A stretch of 64,000 bases of DNA, from contig CAZINW010000002.1 in assembly GCA_964540765.1 (NCBI GenBank), positions 1-64,000 of the forward strand, written 5' to 3'. The position numbers and the translations under genes were made by a program. This stretch comes from CAZJLN01 sp964540765. Its GTDB lineage: Bacteria; Chloroflexota; Anaerolineae; Anaerolineales; Anaerolineaceae. Positions 1 through 9,910 of the stretch are shown here, one piece after another; the stretch's first letter is position 1, and each line of letters opens with the position of its first letter. The notes beneath the pieces were generated by a model, which was given only the letters and a program-made list of their open reading frames with translations, made no database searches and had not been told where the DNA came from.

Positions 1-31
1 TTCATCAAAGGAACTTTAAGGAGAATTGATC

Positions 32-877
32 ATGATAAAAAACTACAAACACTCAACAAATCTTTATCGTTTCTTTGTCTACTTGGTACTGGTTATTCTC
101 CTTGTCATCACCATCATCCCAATCTGGCTATTAATTGTAAATGCGACGCGTTCAACTGTGGAAATTCAACAGGGTATTAGTTTTTTACCCAGTAAATACA
201 TGATTACCAACTATAAAATTTTGCTCAGTAAGGGCCTGGACCTCCCACGTGGATTTTTGAACAGCCTTACTATCTCCGTACTTACAACCATTGTGACAGT
301 TTATTTTTCAATGTTAACTGCGTATGGGATCGTCAGCTATGATTTTAAAGGTAAAAAGTTCCTGAATAACTCCATTATTGTCCTGGTGATGATTCCGATG
401 CAACTTTCGATCATTGGCTTCTATCAATGGATGTCAAAACTTGGGCTAACGGACTCCTATGCCTCCCTTATTCTGCCCAGCATTGCGTCCGCAGGTTCGG
501 TATTTTTTGCCAAACAATACCTGGAATCGATCATGATCCAGGAATTGATTGACGCAGGCAGAATTGATGGCTGCGGTGAATTGGGAATTTTTCACCGGAT
601 CATGATGCCAATTGCAGCTCCTGGCGCATTTACGATGGGCATCTTTGCCTTTGTAGCTTCGTGGAACAACTTCTTCAACGCATTCATATTGATCACCTCC
701 CGTGATAAATACACCCTGCCAATGCTGGTACAAACGTTGCGCGGTGATGTTTATCGCCATGAATATGGTGCCATTTACCTTGGTCTGGCAGCGTCTGTTG
801 TTCCAATCATCATCATTTACTTCTTGTTTTCCAAGTACATTGTTAATGGTATATCCATGGGCGCAGTAAAGGAATAA
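32..877 (+). CDS. Carbohydrate ABC transporter permease, MalG-type
   Basis: Inner-membrane permease subunit of a sugar ABC importer, about 281 residues, the usual size for this family. An N-terminal membrane helix (about residues 15-40) is followed by five further hydrophobic segments. The cytoplasmic EAA loop is visible as QELIDAGRIDG followed by IMMPIAAPG, which contacts the ATPase. The ATG at 32 is preferred over the in-frame TTG at 26 because AAGGAG at 18-23 lies eight bases before it. Partner permease, binding protein and ATPase would lie upstream, outside the window. Two GH94 phosphorylases follow on the same strand, so cello-oligosaccharide uptake is a reasonable inference; the substrate itself is not readable from the sequence. 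Confidence 0.93.
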   Translation: MIKNYKHSTNLYRFFVYLVLVILLVITIIPIWLLIVNATRSTVEIQQGISFLPSKYMITNYKILLSKGLDLPRGFLNSLTISVLTTIVTVYFSMLTAYGIVSYDFKGKKFLNNSIIVLVMIPMQLSIIGFYQWMSKLGLTDSYASLILPSIASAGSVFFAKQYLESIMIQELIDAGRIDGCGELGIFHRIMMPIAAPGAFTMGIFAFVASWNNFFNAFILITSRDKYTLPMLVQTLRGDVYRHEYGAIYLGLAASVVPIIIIYFLFSKYIVNGISMGAVKE

Positions 878-941
878 AAGCATTCAATAACCTGTCTGAT
901 CAGCATCATTCTTGTAAAAGCCCGTTTACTGATCCCGAATT

Positions 942-960
942 CAATATTGACAGAATATTG
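942..960. repeat. CAATATTG-ACAG-AATATTG operator-like motif
   Basis: Two AATATTG units separated by ACAG, about 70 bases before the cellobiose phosphorylase start. Nearly the same arrangement occurs at 60316-60335 upstream of the amylase. The motif contains TTGACA, but no -10 lies at a suitable distance, so an operator is more likely than a promoter. The binding protein is unknown. Confidence 0.35.
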
Positions 961-1030
961 AAAAAATTACCCAAGGGTTAATTCTGAATGGATTAATCAA
1001 ATGTAGAATTTAGCCACCGGAGGATTGAGC

Positions 1031-3484
1031 ATGCGATTTGGTTATTTTGATGATGAACAACGCGAATATGTGATAACTCGACCCGATACTCCCCTCCCAT
1101 GGATCAATTACATGGGGATGAACTCCTATTTTGGGATCATTTCAAATACCGCAGGGGGATATTCATTTTACAAGGATGCCCGCCTGCGCAGGTTGATCCG
1201 CTATCGTTATAATAATGTGCCCCTTGATTACGGTGGTCGTTACATTTATCTGAGAGACAATCAAATGGATCCACCGTGTTTCTGGTCGCTAACCTGGCAA
1301 CCAACCCGAACCAAACTTGATTTTTATGAATGCAGGCATGGGATGGGCTACACCAGAATTAAGTCAGAAATGGCAGGTATCGGCTCAGATATCACCTATT
1401 TCATCCCACCTGGTGAAAACCTGGAGATCTGGTCGTTGAAGATCACAAACCACCGTACGGAGGAGGCGGATTTATCCGTTTTTTCTGCGATTGAATGGTG
1501 TTTGTGGGACGCATTGGACGACGCCAATAACTTCCAGCGCAATTATTCCATCGGTGAAGTTGAAGTGGTGGATGGCGTGATCTATCACAAGTCAGAATAT
1601 CGCGAGCGACGCGATCATTTTGCTTACTTTGCCTGTTCTGAACCTCTCGTTGGTTTTGACACGTCTAGAGAAGCATTTCTCGGGCACTACAGGGGTTGGG
1701 ATGCGCCCATCGCTGTGGAAAGAGGGGAAACCAGCCAATCATTGACGGTGGGTTGGCAGCCTGTCGGGGTGCATCATTTGAAAATCACGCTGAAGCCAGG
1801 GGAGGAATCACGCAGCGTCATTTTTCTGCTGGGTTACCATGAGAACTCAATCGATGCAAAATTTGACCCACCCGGTTCGCAGACGATCAATAAAACGACA
1901 GTGTTGCCAACCATTAACCGCTATCTTCAGCATGAACAGGTGGAAGAAGCATTTGGCTCTCTTAAGGCATCCTGGGCTGATCTCTTTTCCAAATTCCAGG
2001 TAATCACGCCAGATAAGCATGCCAACCGCATGGTGAACATCTGGAATGTTTATCAGATGATGGTCACATTCAATTTTTCGCGCTCTGCTTCCTATTTTGA
2101 ATCAGGGATCGGGCGAGGGATGGGCTTCCGTGATTCCAACCAGGATCTATTGGGATTTATGCACCTGGATACTGTAAAAGCTCGCAAGCGCATCCTGGAC
2201 CTGGCGGCGACTCAACTCCCAGACGGGGGTGCCTATCATCAGTATCAGCCACTCACCAAATTGGGGAATAATGGCATTGGCAGTAATTTTAACGACGATC
2301 CGCTCTGGTTGGTTCTTTCTGTCTCTGCCTATGTCAAGGAAAGCGGTGATTGGGATATTCTCAAAACGCCCGTGCCATTTGATAATAAACCAGGTAGCGA
2401 AGCCCCTCTTTACACGCACTTGCAGAAATCCATCCAATACACCCTCAATAACCTGGGTCCGCATGGATTACCCCTGATCGGGAGGGCGGATTGGAACGAC
2501 TGTCTGAATTTAAATTGTTTTTCTGACAAACCAGGGCAATCCTTTCAGACCACGATCAATCGGGATGGCCTGGTGGCTGAGAGTGTTTTCATCGCAGGTT
2601 TGTTCGTTCTGGCTGCTGAAGAAACGGAAGCCATTGCCAGGCACATTGGCAGTGAAGACGAAGCCAGCAGTGTGCATGAAAATCGCAAATTAATGGAGGA
2701 TGTGATCAATACAGCCGGGTGGGATGGGGAGTGGTTCCGCCGGGCTTACGATAATTTTGGTGATCCGGTTGGATCTCAGAAATGTAAGGAAGGTCAAATT
2801 TTCATTGAGCCACAGGGCATGTGTGTCACTGCAGGTGTGGGAGTAGACAATGGTAATGCACGGAAAGCCCTGGATGCGGTTGCAGAGCGCTTGGCAACCC
2901 CGCAAGGCATAATCCTGCTTGATCCAGCCTACAAAGAATACTATATCCACCTCGGTGAGATCTCATCTTACCCGCCAGGGTATAAAGAGAACGGCAGTGT
3001 CTTTTGTCATACGAATCCATGGGTCATGATCGCAGAAACGAAGATCGGACGCGGAGATAATGCTTTTGATTATTACCTGCGGATCAATCCTTCCGCCAGG
3101 GAAGATCTCAGTGAGATCCATCGCTGTGAACCGTATGTCTATGCCCAGATGATCTCTGGCAAGGAAGCCCTCAAGCCTGGTGAAGCAAAGAATTCATGGC
3201 TTACCGGTGCGGCTTCGTGGAATTATGTTGCCATCACGCAAAGGATTCTGGGGATCCGCCCGGAGTTTGATGGGCTGAGGATATGCCCGGTGATCCCAAG
3301 TGCCTGGCAAGGCTTTGAAGCAAAAAGAATGTTTCGCGGGGTACTGTATCTGATCAAGGTCGAGCGATGCGGCACTGGTAATGCTGTCCAACTTGAAGTG
3401 AATGGGCATCCAATTGCAGGGACTGTGATTCCTCTTCCTATTGATGGAACTACGCAAGTGAATGTGCTCGCAAGGGTGAAATAG
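1031..3484 (+). CDS. Cellobiose phosphorylase, GH94
   Basis: Cytoplasmic inverting phosphorylase that would split cellobiose with phosphate into alpha-glucose 1-phosphate and glucose, saving ATP. At about 817 residues it has the normal length. The start GYFDDEQREYVITRP and the blocks FESGIGRGMGFRDSNQD, GRADWNDCLNLNCF and SYPPGYKENG are as I recall them for clostridial cellobiose phosphorylase. The catalytic acid should be an aspartate of the ADWND motif near residue 487-490. The ATG at 1031 is chosen over TTG 1025 because GGAGG lies at 1019-1023. It follows a sugar permease and precedes a second GH94 gene. Specificity for cellobiose rests on close motif agreement and has not been tested. Confidence 0.93.
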   Translation: MRFGYFDDEQREYVITRPDTPLPWINYMGMNSYFGIISNTAGGYSFYKDARLRRLIRYRYNNVPLDYGGRYIYLRDNQMDPPCFWSLTWQPTRTKLDFYECRHGMGYTRIKSEMAGIGSDITYFIPPGENLEIWSLKITNHRTEEADLSVFSAIEWCLWDALDDANNFQRNYSIGEVEVVDGVIYHKSEYRERRDHFAYFACSEPLVGFDTSREAFLGHYRGWDAPIAVERGETSQSLTVGWQPVGVHHLKITLKPGEESRSVIFLLGYHENSIDAKFDPPGSQTINKTTVLPTINRYLQHEQVEEAFGSLKASWADLFSKFQVITPDKHANRMVNIWNVYQMMVTFNFSRSASYFESGIGRGMGFRDSNQDLLGFMHLDTVKARKRILDLAATQLPDGGAYHQYQPLTKLGNNGIGSNFNDDPLWLVLSVSAYVKESGDWDILKTPVPFDNKPGSEAPLYTHLQKSIQYTLNNLGPHGLPLIGRADWNDCLNLNCFSDKPGQSFQTTINRDGLVAESVFIAGLFVLAAEETEAIARHIGSEDEASSVHENRKLMEDVINTAGWDGEWFRRAYDNFGDPVGSQKCKEGQIFIEPQGMCVTAGVGVDNGNARKALDAVAERLATPQGIILLDPAYKEYYIHLGEISSYPPGYKENGSVFCHTNPWVMIAETKIGRGDNAFDYYLRINPSAREDLSEIHRCEPYVYAQMISGKEALKPGEAKNSWLTGAASWNYVAITQRILGIRPEFDGLRICPVIPSAWQGFEAKRMFRGVLYLIKVERCGTGNAVQLEVNGHPIAGTVIPLPIDGTTQVNVLARVK

Positions 3485-3504
3485 CTTTGGTCATAAGAAG
3501 GGGC

Positions 3505-3630
3505 ATGAGGTGGATCGCCAGAATATTAATATTTTTTTCTATCATCCTTATGCTTGCAGCCTGCACAGGGGGCAAGACTACCAGCCTGGCTTCAGGCAGT
3601 CAACCTATTGAATGGCTGGACTGCCAGTGA
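3505..3630 (+). CDS. Tiny lipoprotein-like ORF, possible gene remnant
   Basis: A 41-residue ORF between the two GH94 genes. It opens with a basic residue pair and a hydrophobic core, then a clear lipobox (LMLAAC at about residues 15-20), so a lipid-modified cysteine is predicted. Only about 21 residues follow, ending in EWLDCQ. A purine-rich AAGAAGGGG lies just before the ATG, and the stop is 11 bases before the next gene. It may be a genuine micro-lipoprotein or the surviving start of a larger secreted protein removed by deletion. I do not recognise the mature part. Confidence 0.45.
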   Translation: MRWIARILIFFSIILMLAACTGGKTTSLASGSQPIEWLDCQ

Positions 3631-3641
3631 GGAATTAAAAG

Positions 3642-6041
3642 ATGCAATATGGCTATTTTGATGAAAAAAACAAAGAATATGTGATCACGCGACCAGATAC
3701 ACCCCAATCCTGGAGTAATTATCTGGGTTCAACAGAATATGGTGCGATTATTACCAACAATGCAGGCGGGTATGGATTCTATAAATCTGGTGCGTGCGGG
3801 CGTTTCCTGCGGTTACGCTTCAATAGTGTTCCCATGGATCAGCCAGGAAGATATTTTTATATCCGCGATCGACAGAGCATGGACTATTGGAGTGCTTCCT
3901 GGCAGCCTGTTGGGAAACCGTTGGAACAATACCTGTCCACCTGCCGTCATGGCACGGCCTATACCATTATCAGTTCGAAATATGATGGGATCCTTAGCGA
4001 AAGTACCTACTTTGTCCCATTGGAAGAGACCTTTGAATATTGGCGGTTAAAGATCACCAATGAAACTGAAAGGATCCGAGAATTATCCATCTTCACCTAT
4101 TGTGAATTTACCAATCAATGGGATACCCAGCAAGACCAGGTCAATCTGCAATATTCTCTTTTTATTGTGCGCGGAGTGATGACCGATTCTGGCTTGCTGC
4201 GGATTGCGATCCAGGATAATTTGAGTTCAAAACCCGATACGGATAATTCAAGTGATATCGCCAACCATGCCTGGATGGGTTTGATTGGCGCGCCAGTGGT
4301 GGCTTATGATACCAGCCGTGAAAGCTTCATCGGTACCTACGGAGGATATCATCGACCAATAGCCTTGGAGCGGGGTCATTGCAGTAACAGCGATGCCTGT
4401 GGTGATAATGCCTGTGGGAGTTTGCAGGCAGACTTGACCCTTGACCCGGGGGAGAGCCGTGAGATATTGGTGTTGATGGGGATAGGTGATGCACGTACTA
4501 CAGGCAAAAAGAAATTATTGAACTTTGGCTCGTTTAAGCAGGCTGATTTGGAACTGGAAAAGTTGAAAAACAACTGGCATTCGAAGCTGGGCAATTTTGT
4601 GGTGAATACGCCTGATGAGGAATTCAACCATACCATTAATACTTGGGGTCTTTACAACAGTTTGATCGCTTTTGCCTGGTCACGCTCTGCCAGTCTGGTT
4701 TATAACGGGGAACGCGATGGACTCGGTTTTCGTGACTCTGTGCAGGATGTTTTGGGCATTGTCAGTGCCATTCCTGGGGAAGCCAGAAAAAGACTTGAAC
4801 TGATGTTAACCGGTCAGTTGTCTAACGGAGGTGCGCTTCCAGTCATTAAACCATTTGACCATCATCCCGGTCACGAAAAGATGCCAGATCCCGCAGAATT
4901 CCGCTCTGATGACTGCCTCTGGTTTTTCAATACCATTCCAGAGTACGTGAATGAGACAGGAGATTTTGATTTTTATAAGAAAATCGTTCCATATGCGGAT
5001 GAGGGGGAGGACAGCGTTTTTGATCATCTGCGGCGTGCGCTTGAATTTAATCTGACACGCACTGGTAAAAATGGCCTGCCCTGCGGACTATCAGCAGATT
5101 GGAATGACTGCCTTCGCCTCGGTTACCATGGAGAGAGCCTGTTTGTGGCATTCCAGGTCAGGCTTGGTTTGACGGTCTTTGGCGAGATTGCCAGGCAACT
5201 GGGTCGTATGGACGATGTCATTTGGACCAAAGAAAAACTTGCTGAATTGGATGCCAACATTGCAGCCTGCGCCTGGGATGGCGCCTGGTTCATCTGGGCT
5301 ATCGATGAAAATGGCAAGGTTTATGGCACCAAGGATTATGCGGAAGGACAAATCTATTTAAATACACAGGTCTGGTCAGTGATCAGTGGCGCTGCCTCAT
5401 CAGATCAGGCTGAGCGTTGTATGCTGGCGGTCAAAGAGAAGCTGGCGACACCTTTTGGGTTGATGCTGGCTGCACCGCCTTTTGTGAAGACATCAGTGGA
5501 TGTCATGCGAGCCGTAGTCTTTAATACTGGCATCAAAGAGAATGCTGGCATTTTCAACCATACCCAGGGGTGGGGTGTGATGGCTGAATGTATGCTTGGT
5601 CATGGCGATCAGGCATATGAATATTGGCGGGCATCCATGCCGGCAGCCTATAATACGCGGGCTGAGATACGCCAATCTGAACCCTATGTACAGGCGCAAA
5701 CGACATACTCAACTTTTTCGCCGCGTGCCGGCAACACACGGACTTCATGGTTAACCGGTGCGGCTGCCTGGTCATATTTCAGTGCAACGCATTTTATCCT
5801 GGGTTTGGTTCCTGAGTTGGATGGACTTCGCATAGACCCATGCATCCCGGGAAAGTGGGATGGGTTTACAGTTAAGCGTAAATTTCGTGACCTGTCTGTA
5901 AACATCACTGTCAAAAATCCAAAGCATGTTAACAAGGGTGTTAATCAAATGACGCTCAATGGTGCTTTGATATCCGGGAATTTGATCCCAATCAATTTAT
6001 TGGAAAGTGAGAATGAGGTTGTAATATCACTTGAAGGATGA
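3642..6041 (+). CDS. GH94 glycoside phosphorylase, second type
   Basis: A 799-residue GH94 enzyme clearly different from its upstream neighbour. It shares the start GYFDEKNKEYVITRP, the SADWNDCLRLG catalytic block and the C-terminal TSWLTGAAAWSYF and PCIPGKWDGF blocks. The cysteine-rich GHCSNSDACGDNACGSL segment recalls the chitobiose-phosphorylase side of the family rather than cellobiose phosphorylase. It should act in the cytoplasm on a beta-linked disaccharide, releasing a sugar 1-phosphate. Candidates are N,N'-diacetylchitobiose, cellobionic acid or another beta-glucobiose; the sequence alone does not decide. The spacing suggests co-transcription with the first GH94 gene. Confidence 0.85.
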   Translation: MQYGYFDEKNKEYVITRPDTPQSWSNYLGSTEYGAIITNNAGGYGFYKSGACGRFLRLRFNSVPMDQPGRYFYIRDRQSMDYWSASWQPVGKPLEQYLSTCRHGTAYTIISSKYDGILSESTYFVPLEETFEYWRLKITNETERIRELSIFTYCEFTNQWDTQQDQVNLQYSLFIVRGVMTDSGLLRIAIQDNLSSKPDTDNSSDIANHAWMGLIGAPVVAYDTSRESFIGTYGGYHRPIALERGHCSNSDACGDNACGSLQADLTLDPGESREILVLMGIGDARTTGKKKLLNFGSFKQADLELEKLKNNWHSKLGNFVVNTPDEEFNHTINTWGLYNSLIAFAWSRSASLVYNGERDGLGFRDSVQDVLGIVSAIPGEARKRLELMLTGQLSNGGALPVIKPFDHHPGHEKMPDPAEFRSDDCLWFFNTIPEYVNETGDFDFYKKIVPYADEGEDSVFDHLRRALEFNLTRTGKNGLPCGLSADWNDCLRLGYHGESLFVAFQVRLGLTVFGEIARQLGRMDDVIWTKEKLAELDANIAACAWDGAWFIWAIDENGKVYGTKDYAEGQIYLNTQVWSVISGAASSDQAERCMLAVKEKLATPFGLMLAAPPFVKTSVDVMRAVVFNTGIKENAGIFNHTQGWGVMAECMLGHGDQAYEYWRASMPAAYNTRAEIRQSEPYVQAQTTYSTFSPRAGNTRTSWLTGAAAWSYFSATHFILGLVPELDGLRIDPCIPGKWDGFTVKRKFRDLSVNITVKNPKHVNKGVNQMTLNGALISGNLIPINLLESENEVVISLEG

Positions 6042-6248
6042 AAATCTGTTATCTTTTTCATTGGATATGAAAGAAGGATATTCATAATATTACTGTTATT
6101 CACCGGAAAGTGATCATTCTCTCTTTCAAGCGAAAGTGGATTTTTGTAGAACGTGGTAAAACAAATAAGCAATTTGACATAAAATTAAGGTATCGAAAGG
6201 CACTGAATATTTGATCATTGAAAAGCATAACCAACATCTTTGGATGAA

Positions 6249-6254
6249 TATAAT
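6249..6254 (+). promoter_or_regulatory. Possible -10 element before xylA
   Basis: A perfect TATAAT lies about 70 bases before the xylA start, in a 279-base gap otherwise free of genes. No convincing -35 hexamer is found 16-18 bases upstream, so this is only a candidate. Confidence 0.25.
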
Positions 6255-6320
6255 AGACCAATCGTCCCATTTTTGGGGATCGTTAAATAAGTAAAAGAAT
6301 AGATTTCAAGGAGAATAAAA

Positions 6321-7490
6321 ATGAACACATTCTTACCAAAACCAGAAGATAAATTTACATTTGGATTATGGACCGTAGGCTCAATCGGGCGTGATCCTTT
6401 TGGTGGGCCAGTCAGAGATGCAAAAACGCCGGCTGAGCTGGTATATTTGCTTGGCGAAGTTGGCGCTTACGGCGTCAATTTCCACGATAACGACTTGATT
6501 CCCATCGATGCCACACCGGCAGAAGCAGAAGCCATCAAAAGAGATTTTCGAAAAGCACTGGCAGACACCGGTCTTGTAGTCCCCATGGCAACCACCAACC
6601 TGTTTGGTGACCCGATCTTTAAGGATGGTGCATTCACGAGCAACGATCCCAAGGTGCGTGCTTATGCATTGCAAAAGACACTGCAGGCAATAGACCTTGG
6701 TGTTGAGTTTGGCGCAAAAATCTATGTATTCTGGGGCGGTCGCGAAGGCACAGAGACTGACTCCAGCAAGAGCGCGGTGGATTCGATCAGGCGCAACCGT
6801 GAAGCCATGAATTTCTTCTGCGAATATGCCATTGATAAAGGCTATGATCTGAAGTTTGCCTTGGAAGCCAAACCCAATGAACCGCGCGGTGATATCTACA
6901 ACCCGACCATTGGTCATATGCTGGGGTTCATTGTCACGTTGGATCACCCCGAGATGGTGGGCGTTAATCCTGAGGTGGCGCATGAGCATATGGCAGGCAT
7001 CAATTTCATGCATGGTGTCGCACAGGCATGGGAAGCGGGAAAGCTTTTCCATATTGATCTCAACGACCAATACCCGGGGCGCTATGATCAAGACCTGCGC
7101 TTCGGTTCCCGTGACATTAAAGCCGCATTCTATTTGGTCAAATTCCTTGAAGACGTTGGCTATGCAGGCTCACGCCATTTTGATGCGCATGCCTATCGCA
7201 CCGAGGATTATGAAGGGGTCAAGGATTTTGCGCGGGGGTGTATGCGGACTTACCTGATGTTAAAGGAGAAAGCGTCCCAGTTCAATGCTGACCCTGAGAT
7301 ACAGGCTTTGCTGGATGAGATCAATGCTGAAGATGCTGCATTGACCCCCTTCTTCGGCAAATATTCAACCAAAAAAGCAGATGACATCAAAGCGCATGTG
7401 TTTGATCGTAACTTAATCGCCAGCAGGGGTCTGAAGTATGAACGCCTGGATCAACTCACTATCGATCTTTTGCTGGGAATGCGATCATAA
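6321..7490 (+). CDS. xylA: Xylose isomerase, short actinobacterial type
   Basis: Converts D-xylose to D-xylulose (and glucose to fructose) in the cytoplasm with two divalent metals. The 389-residue length and the opening PEDKFTFGLWTVG match the short Streptomyces-type class, not the longer E. coli/Clostridium type. The catalytic histidine is in FHDNDLIP (about residue 55), and metal ligands lie in KPNEPRGD, NPEVAHEHMAG, FHIDLNDQ and DQDLRFGSRD. The usual HFDFKPPRTED segment reads HFDAHAYRTED here. AAGGAG precedes the ATG. It is followed by a GH3 glycosidase and xylulokinase, giving a xyloside-to-xylulose-5-phosphate route. Confidence 0.96.
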   Translation: MNTFLPKPEDKFTFGLWTVGSIGRDPFGGPVRDAKTPAELVYLLGEVGAYGVNFHDNDLIPIDATPAEAEAIKRDFRKALADTGLVVPMATTNLFGDPIFKDGAFTSNDPKVRAYALQKTLQAIDLGVEFGAKIYVFWGGREGTETDSSKSAVDSIRRNREAMNFFCEYAIDKGYDLKFALEAKPNEPRGDIYNPTIGHMLGFIVTLDHPEMVGVNPEVAHEHMAGINFMHGVAQAWEAGKLFHIDLNDQYPGRYDQDLRFGSRDIKAAFYLVKFLEDVGYAGSRHFDAHAYRTEDYEGVKDFARGCMRTYLMLKEKASQFNADPEIQALLDEINAEDAALTPFFGKYSTKKADDIKAHVFDRNLIASRGLKYERLDQLTIDLLLGMRS

Positions 7491-7527
7491 GCATCTGGAA
7501 GAAAGGATTTAATGGACTTGGAGTTTC

Positions 7528-9891
7528 ATGACAACTTGTGATAATCAACAAAAGATCAAAAAACAAGTCAACGCACTTTTAGCAGCAATGACGCTTGAAG
7601 AAAAGATCAGTCAATTAGGGTCATACTGGTATTATGACCTGCAGACCAATGGCAAACTTGATGATGAAAAACTCAAATCGAAATTGAAGCATGGCATTGG
7701 GCAGATCACCCGGATTGCAGGGGCTGGCAATCTCAAGCCCTTGGAAGCAGCCAGGGCTTATAACCGCATTCAAAAGTTTTTAAAGGAAGAAACGCGCCTG
7801 GGGATCCCTGCCATTAACCACGAGGAATGCTGCTCAGGGTTAATGTCCCCTGAAAGTTCCATATTCCCACAGATGATTGGGCTGGCAAGCACATTCCAGC
7901 CCGAACTTGCCATGCAAATGACCGCACAGATCCGGAAGCAGATGCTTGCCATCGGCGCCAGGCAGGGGCTTGCACCCGTGCTGGACGTTGCGCGGGATGC
8001 GCGTTGGGGAAGGATCGAAGAGACATTTGGTGAAGACCCGCTGCTGGTGAGTCAGTTTGGTGTGGCATACATCAAAGGCCTACAGGGGGACGATCCAACT
8101 CATGGTGTAATGGCAACCGGAAAGCATTTTGTCGGGCATGCCTTCTCACAGGGCGGTTTGAATTGTGGTCCGGTTCACCTCGGTGCGAGGGATTTGTGGG
8201 ATATCTACCTGGTGCCATTCCAGGCTGCCATTCGTGATGCAGGTCTGCAATCTATGATGAACGCATATCCTGAACTGGATGGCGAAGTTGTGGCAGCTTC
8301 AAAACGCATTTTGACAGACCTTTTGCGATCGACGCTCGGTTTTGATGGGCTGGTCGTATCTGATTATGAAGCCGTCATGATGATCCATAACTACCATTAC
8401 GCTGCTGTGAGCAAAAAAGAAGCAGCCATCAAAGCTTTGACTGCGGGGATTGATGTGGAAATGCCATCAGTCACCTGCTATGGACAGGACCTCCTGGATG
8501 CATTGGATGATGGCGGGATCTCGCTTGAAACGATCGACCTTTCTGTCAGTCGCCATTTGCAAAAGAAATATGAGTTGGGGCTTTTTGATGATCCCTTTGT
8601 CGATGAAGGTAATACCCTGACTGAATTTGAAACACCCGAGAATCGTGCACTGGCCTACAAAATTGCCTGTCAGAGCATGGTGTTGCTTAAAAACGATGGC
8701 TTGCTTCCTCTGAGTAAATCGATCAAAAGCCTTGCTGTGATCGGTCCGAATGCTGATTCGGGACGGAACATGATGGGAGATTATTCGTTTGCGGCTGTTC
8801 TTGAATTAATGCACCAGGATCCACCCCCTGATTCTGGATTTTGTGAGCTTAACTCAGATGAAATTGAAAAAACCTCGGTGGAAATGCCTACAGTGTTGGA
8901 GAGCATTAGAAATGCAGTCTCAACCGACACGTCCGTTCGCTACGCCAAGGGTTGTGATATCAATACTGAGGATGTGTCCGGTTTTGCTGAAGCCAATGCG
9001 TTGGCTCAAGAGTCGGATGCTGTCGTCCTGGTGATGGGGCATCGCTCAGGGCTGGGGCTGTCCTGTACGACCGGCGAGTTCCGCGATAGTTCTGACCTGG
9101 GCTTACCTGGCATACAGGATTCCTTGGTGCAATCCATCCTCGAAACAGGCAAACCTGTGGTGCTGGTGCTGATCAACGGGCGCCCAGCCTCCATCCCAAC
9201 CCTGGTTGAAGGTGTCAATGCTGTCCTTGAAGCCTGGGTACCGGGAGAAGAGGGCGGCAGGGCAGTTGCCAGCGCCTTGTTTGGTGATATCAACCCTGGT
9301 GGAAAAATGCCTGTATCGATCCCCAGATCTGTCGGACAGGTGCCGGTTTTTTATAATTACAAACCTTCGGGCATGCATTCCAATATCTATGGGGATTATG
9401 TCTCTGAGAGTGTGACGCCGCTTTTCGCATTTGGTCATGGGCTCAGTTACACCGAATTCAAGTACAGCGACCTGGTCATGAACCGCAAACAGGTCAGCAT
9501 CAATGAAAGTGTTGATATCTCCCTTAAGATCACAAACACGGGTAAAGCAGCAGGCGATGAAGCGGTTCAGCTTTATATCCGCGATAAATATGCGAGTATG
9601 CCGCGACCGGTCAAGGAACTGCGTGGCTTTGTACGCGTGAGCCTGGCAGCCGGTGAAAGCAAGAGGGTAACCTTCCATCTGCCAGCCAACATGATGGCAT
9701 ATTATGATCAAGATTTGCGCCTGATCCTTGAGCCAGGAAAGATTGAAGTCATGGTTGGCAGCTCTTCGGTGGATATCCACCTAAAAAGTGAATTTGAAAT
9801 CATTGGTGATGGCATACAAGCAGTAAAAGAACGGGTATTTGTTTGCCCAGTGGGTGTAAGCCAAGCTGCTTCGACAGGTCAGGATTTATAA
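7528..9891 (+). CDS. GH3 beta-glycosidase (xylosidase or glucosidase)
   Basis: A 787-residue glycoside hydrolase with the full GH3 layout: an N-terminal barrel (about 1-330), a second alpha/beta domain (about 360-610) and a C-terminal fibronectin III-like domain beginning after FAFGHGLSYTEF. The nucleophile aspartate is in GLVVSDYEAV (about residue 280), and the GKHFVGH substrate-binding block is present. There is no signal peptide, so it acts in the cytoplasm on imported oligosaccharides. Its place between xylA and xylB favours beta-xylosidase; beta-glucosidase is the main alternative. GGAG lies just before the ATG at 7528. Confidence 0.9.
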   Translation: MTTCDNQQKIKKQVNALLAAMTLEEKISQLGSYWYYDLQTNGKLDDEKLKSKLKHGIGQITRIAGAGNLKPLEAARAYNRIQKFLKEETRLGIPAINHEECCSGLMSPESSIFPQMIGLASTFQPELAMQMTAQIRKQMLAIGARQGLAPVLDVARDARWGRIEETFGEDPLLVSQFGVAYIKGLQGDDPTHGVMATGKHFVGHAFSQGGLNCGPVHLGARDLWDIYLVPFQAAIRDAGLQSMMNAYPELDGEVVAASKRILTDLLRSTLGFDGLVVSDYEAVMMIHNYHYAAVSKKEAAIKALTAGIDVEMPSVTCYGQDLLDALDDGGISLETIDLSVSRHLQKKYELGLFDDPFVDEGNTLTEFETPENRALAYKIACQSMVLLKNDGLLPLSKSIKSLAVIGPNADSGRNMMGDYSFAAVLELMHQDPPPDSGFCELNSDEIEKTSVEMPTVLESIRNAVSTDTSVRYAKGCDINTEDVSGFAEANALAQESDAVVLVMGHRSGLGLSCTTGEFRDSSDLGLPGIQDSLVQSILETGKPVVLVLINGRPASIPTLVEGVNAVLEAWVPGEEGGRAVASALFGDINPGGKMPVSIPRSVGQVPVFYNYKPSGMHSNIYGDYVSESVTPLFAFGHGLSYTEFKYSDLVMNRKQVSINESVDISLKITNTGKAAGDEAVQLYIRDKYASMPRPVKELRGFVRVSLAAGESKRVTFHLPANMMAYYDQDLRLILEPGKIEVMVGSSSVDIHLKSEFEIIGDGIQAVKERVFVCPVGVSQAASTGQDL

Positions 9892-9910
9892 GCTCGATAA
9901 AGGAGAATTA

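Noticed and set aside
446..883. 145-codon minus-strand ORF opposite the permease
   Set aside because: It lies wholly opposite a clear MalG-type gene and its product has no recognisable features.
6381..7091. 236-codon minus-strand ORF opposite xylA
   Set aside because: Antisense shadow of a highly conserved gene; no ribosome-binding site and no family resemblance.
9103..9780. 225-codon minus-strand ORF opposite the GH3 gene
   Set aside because: Antisense frame of a well-supported glycosidase with no independent support.
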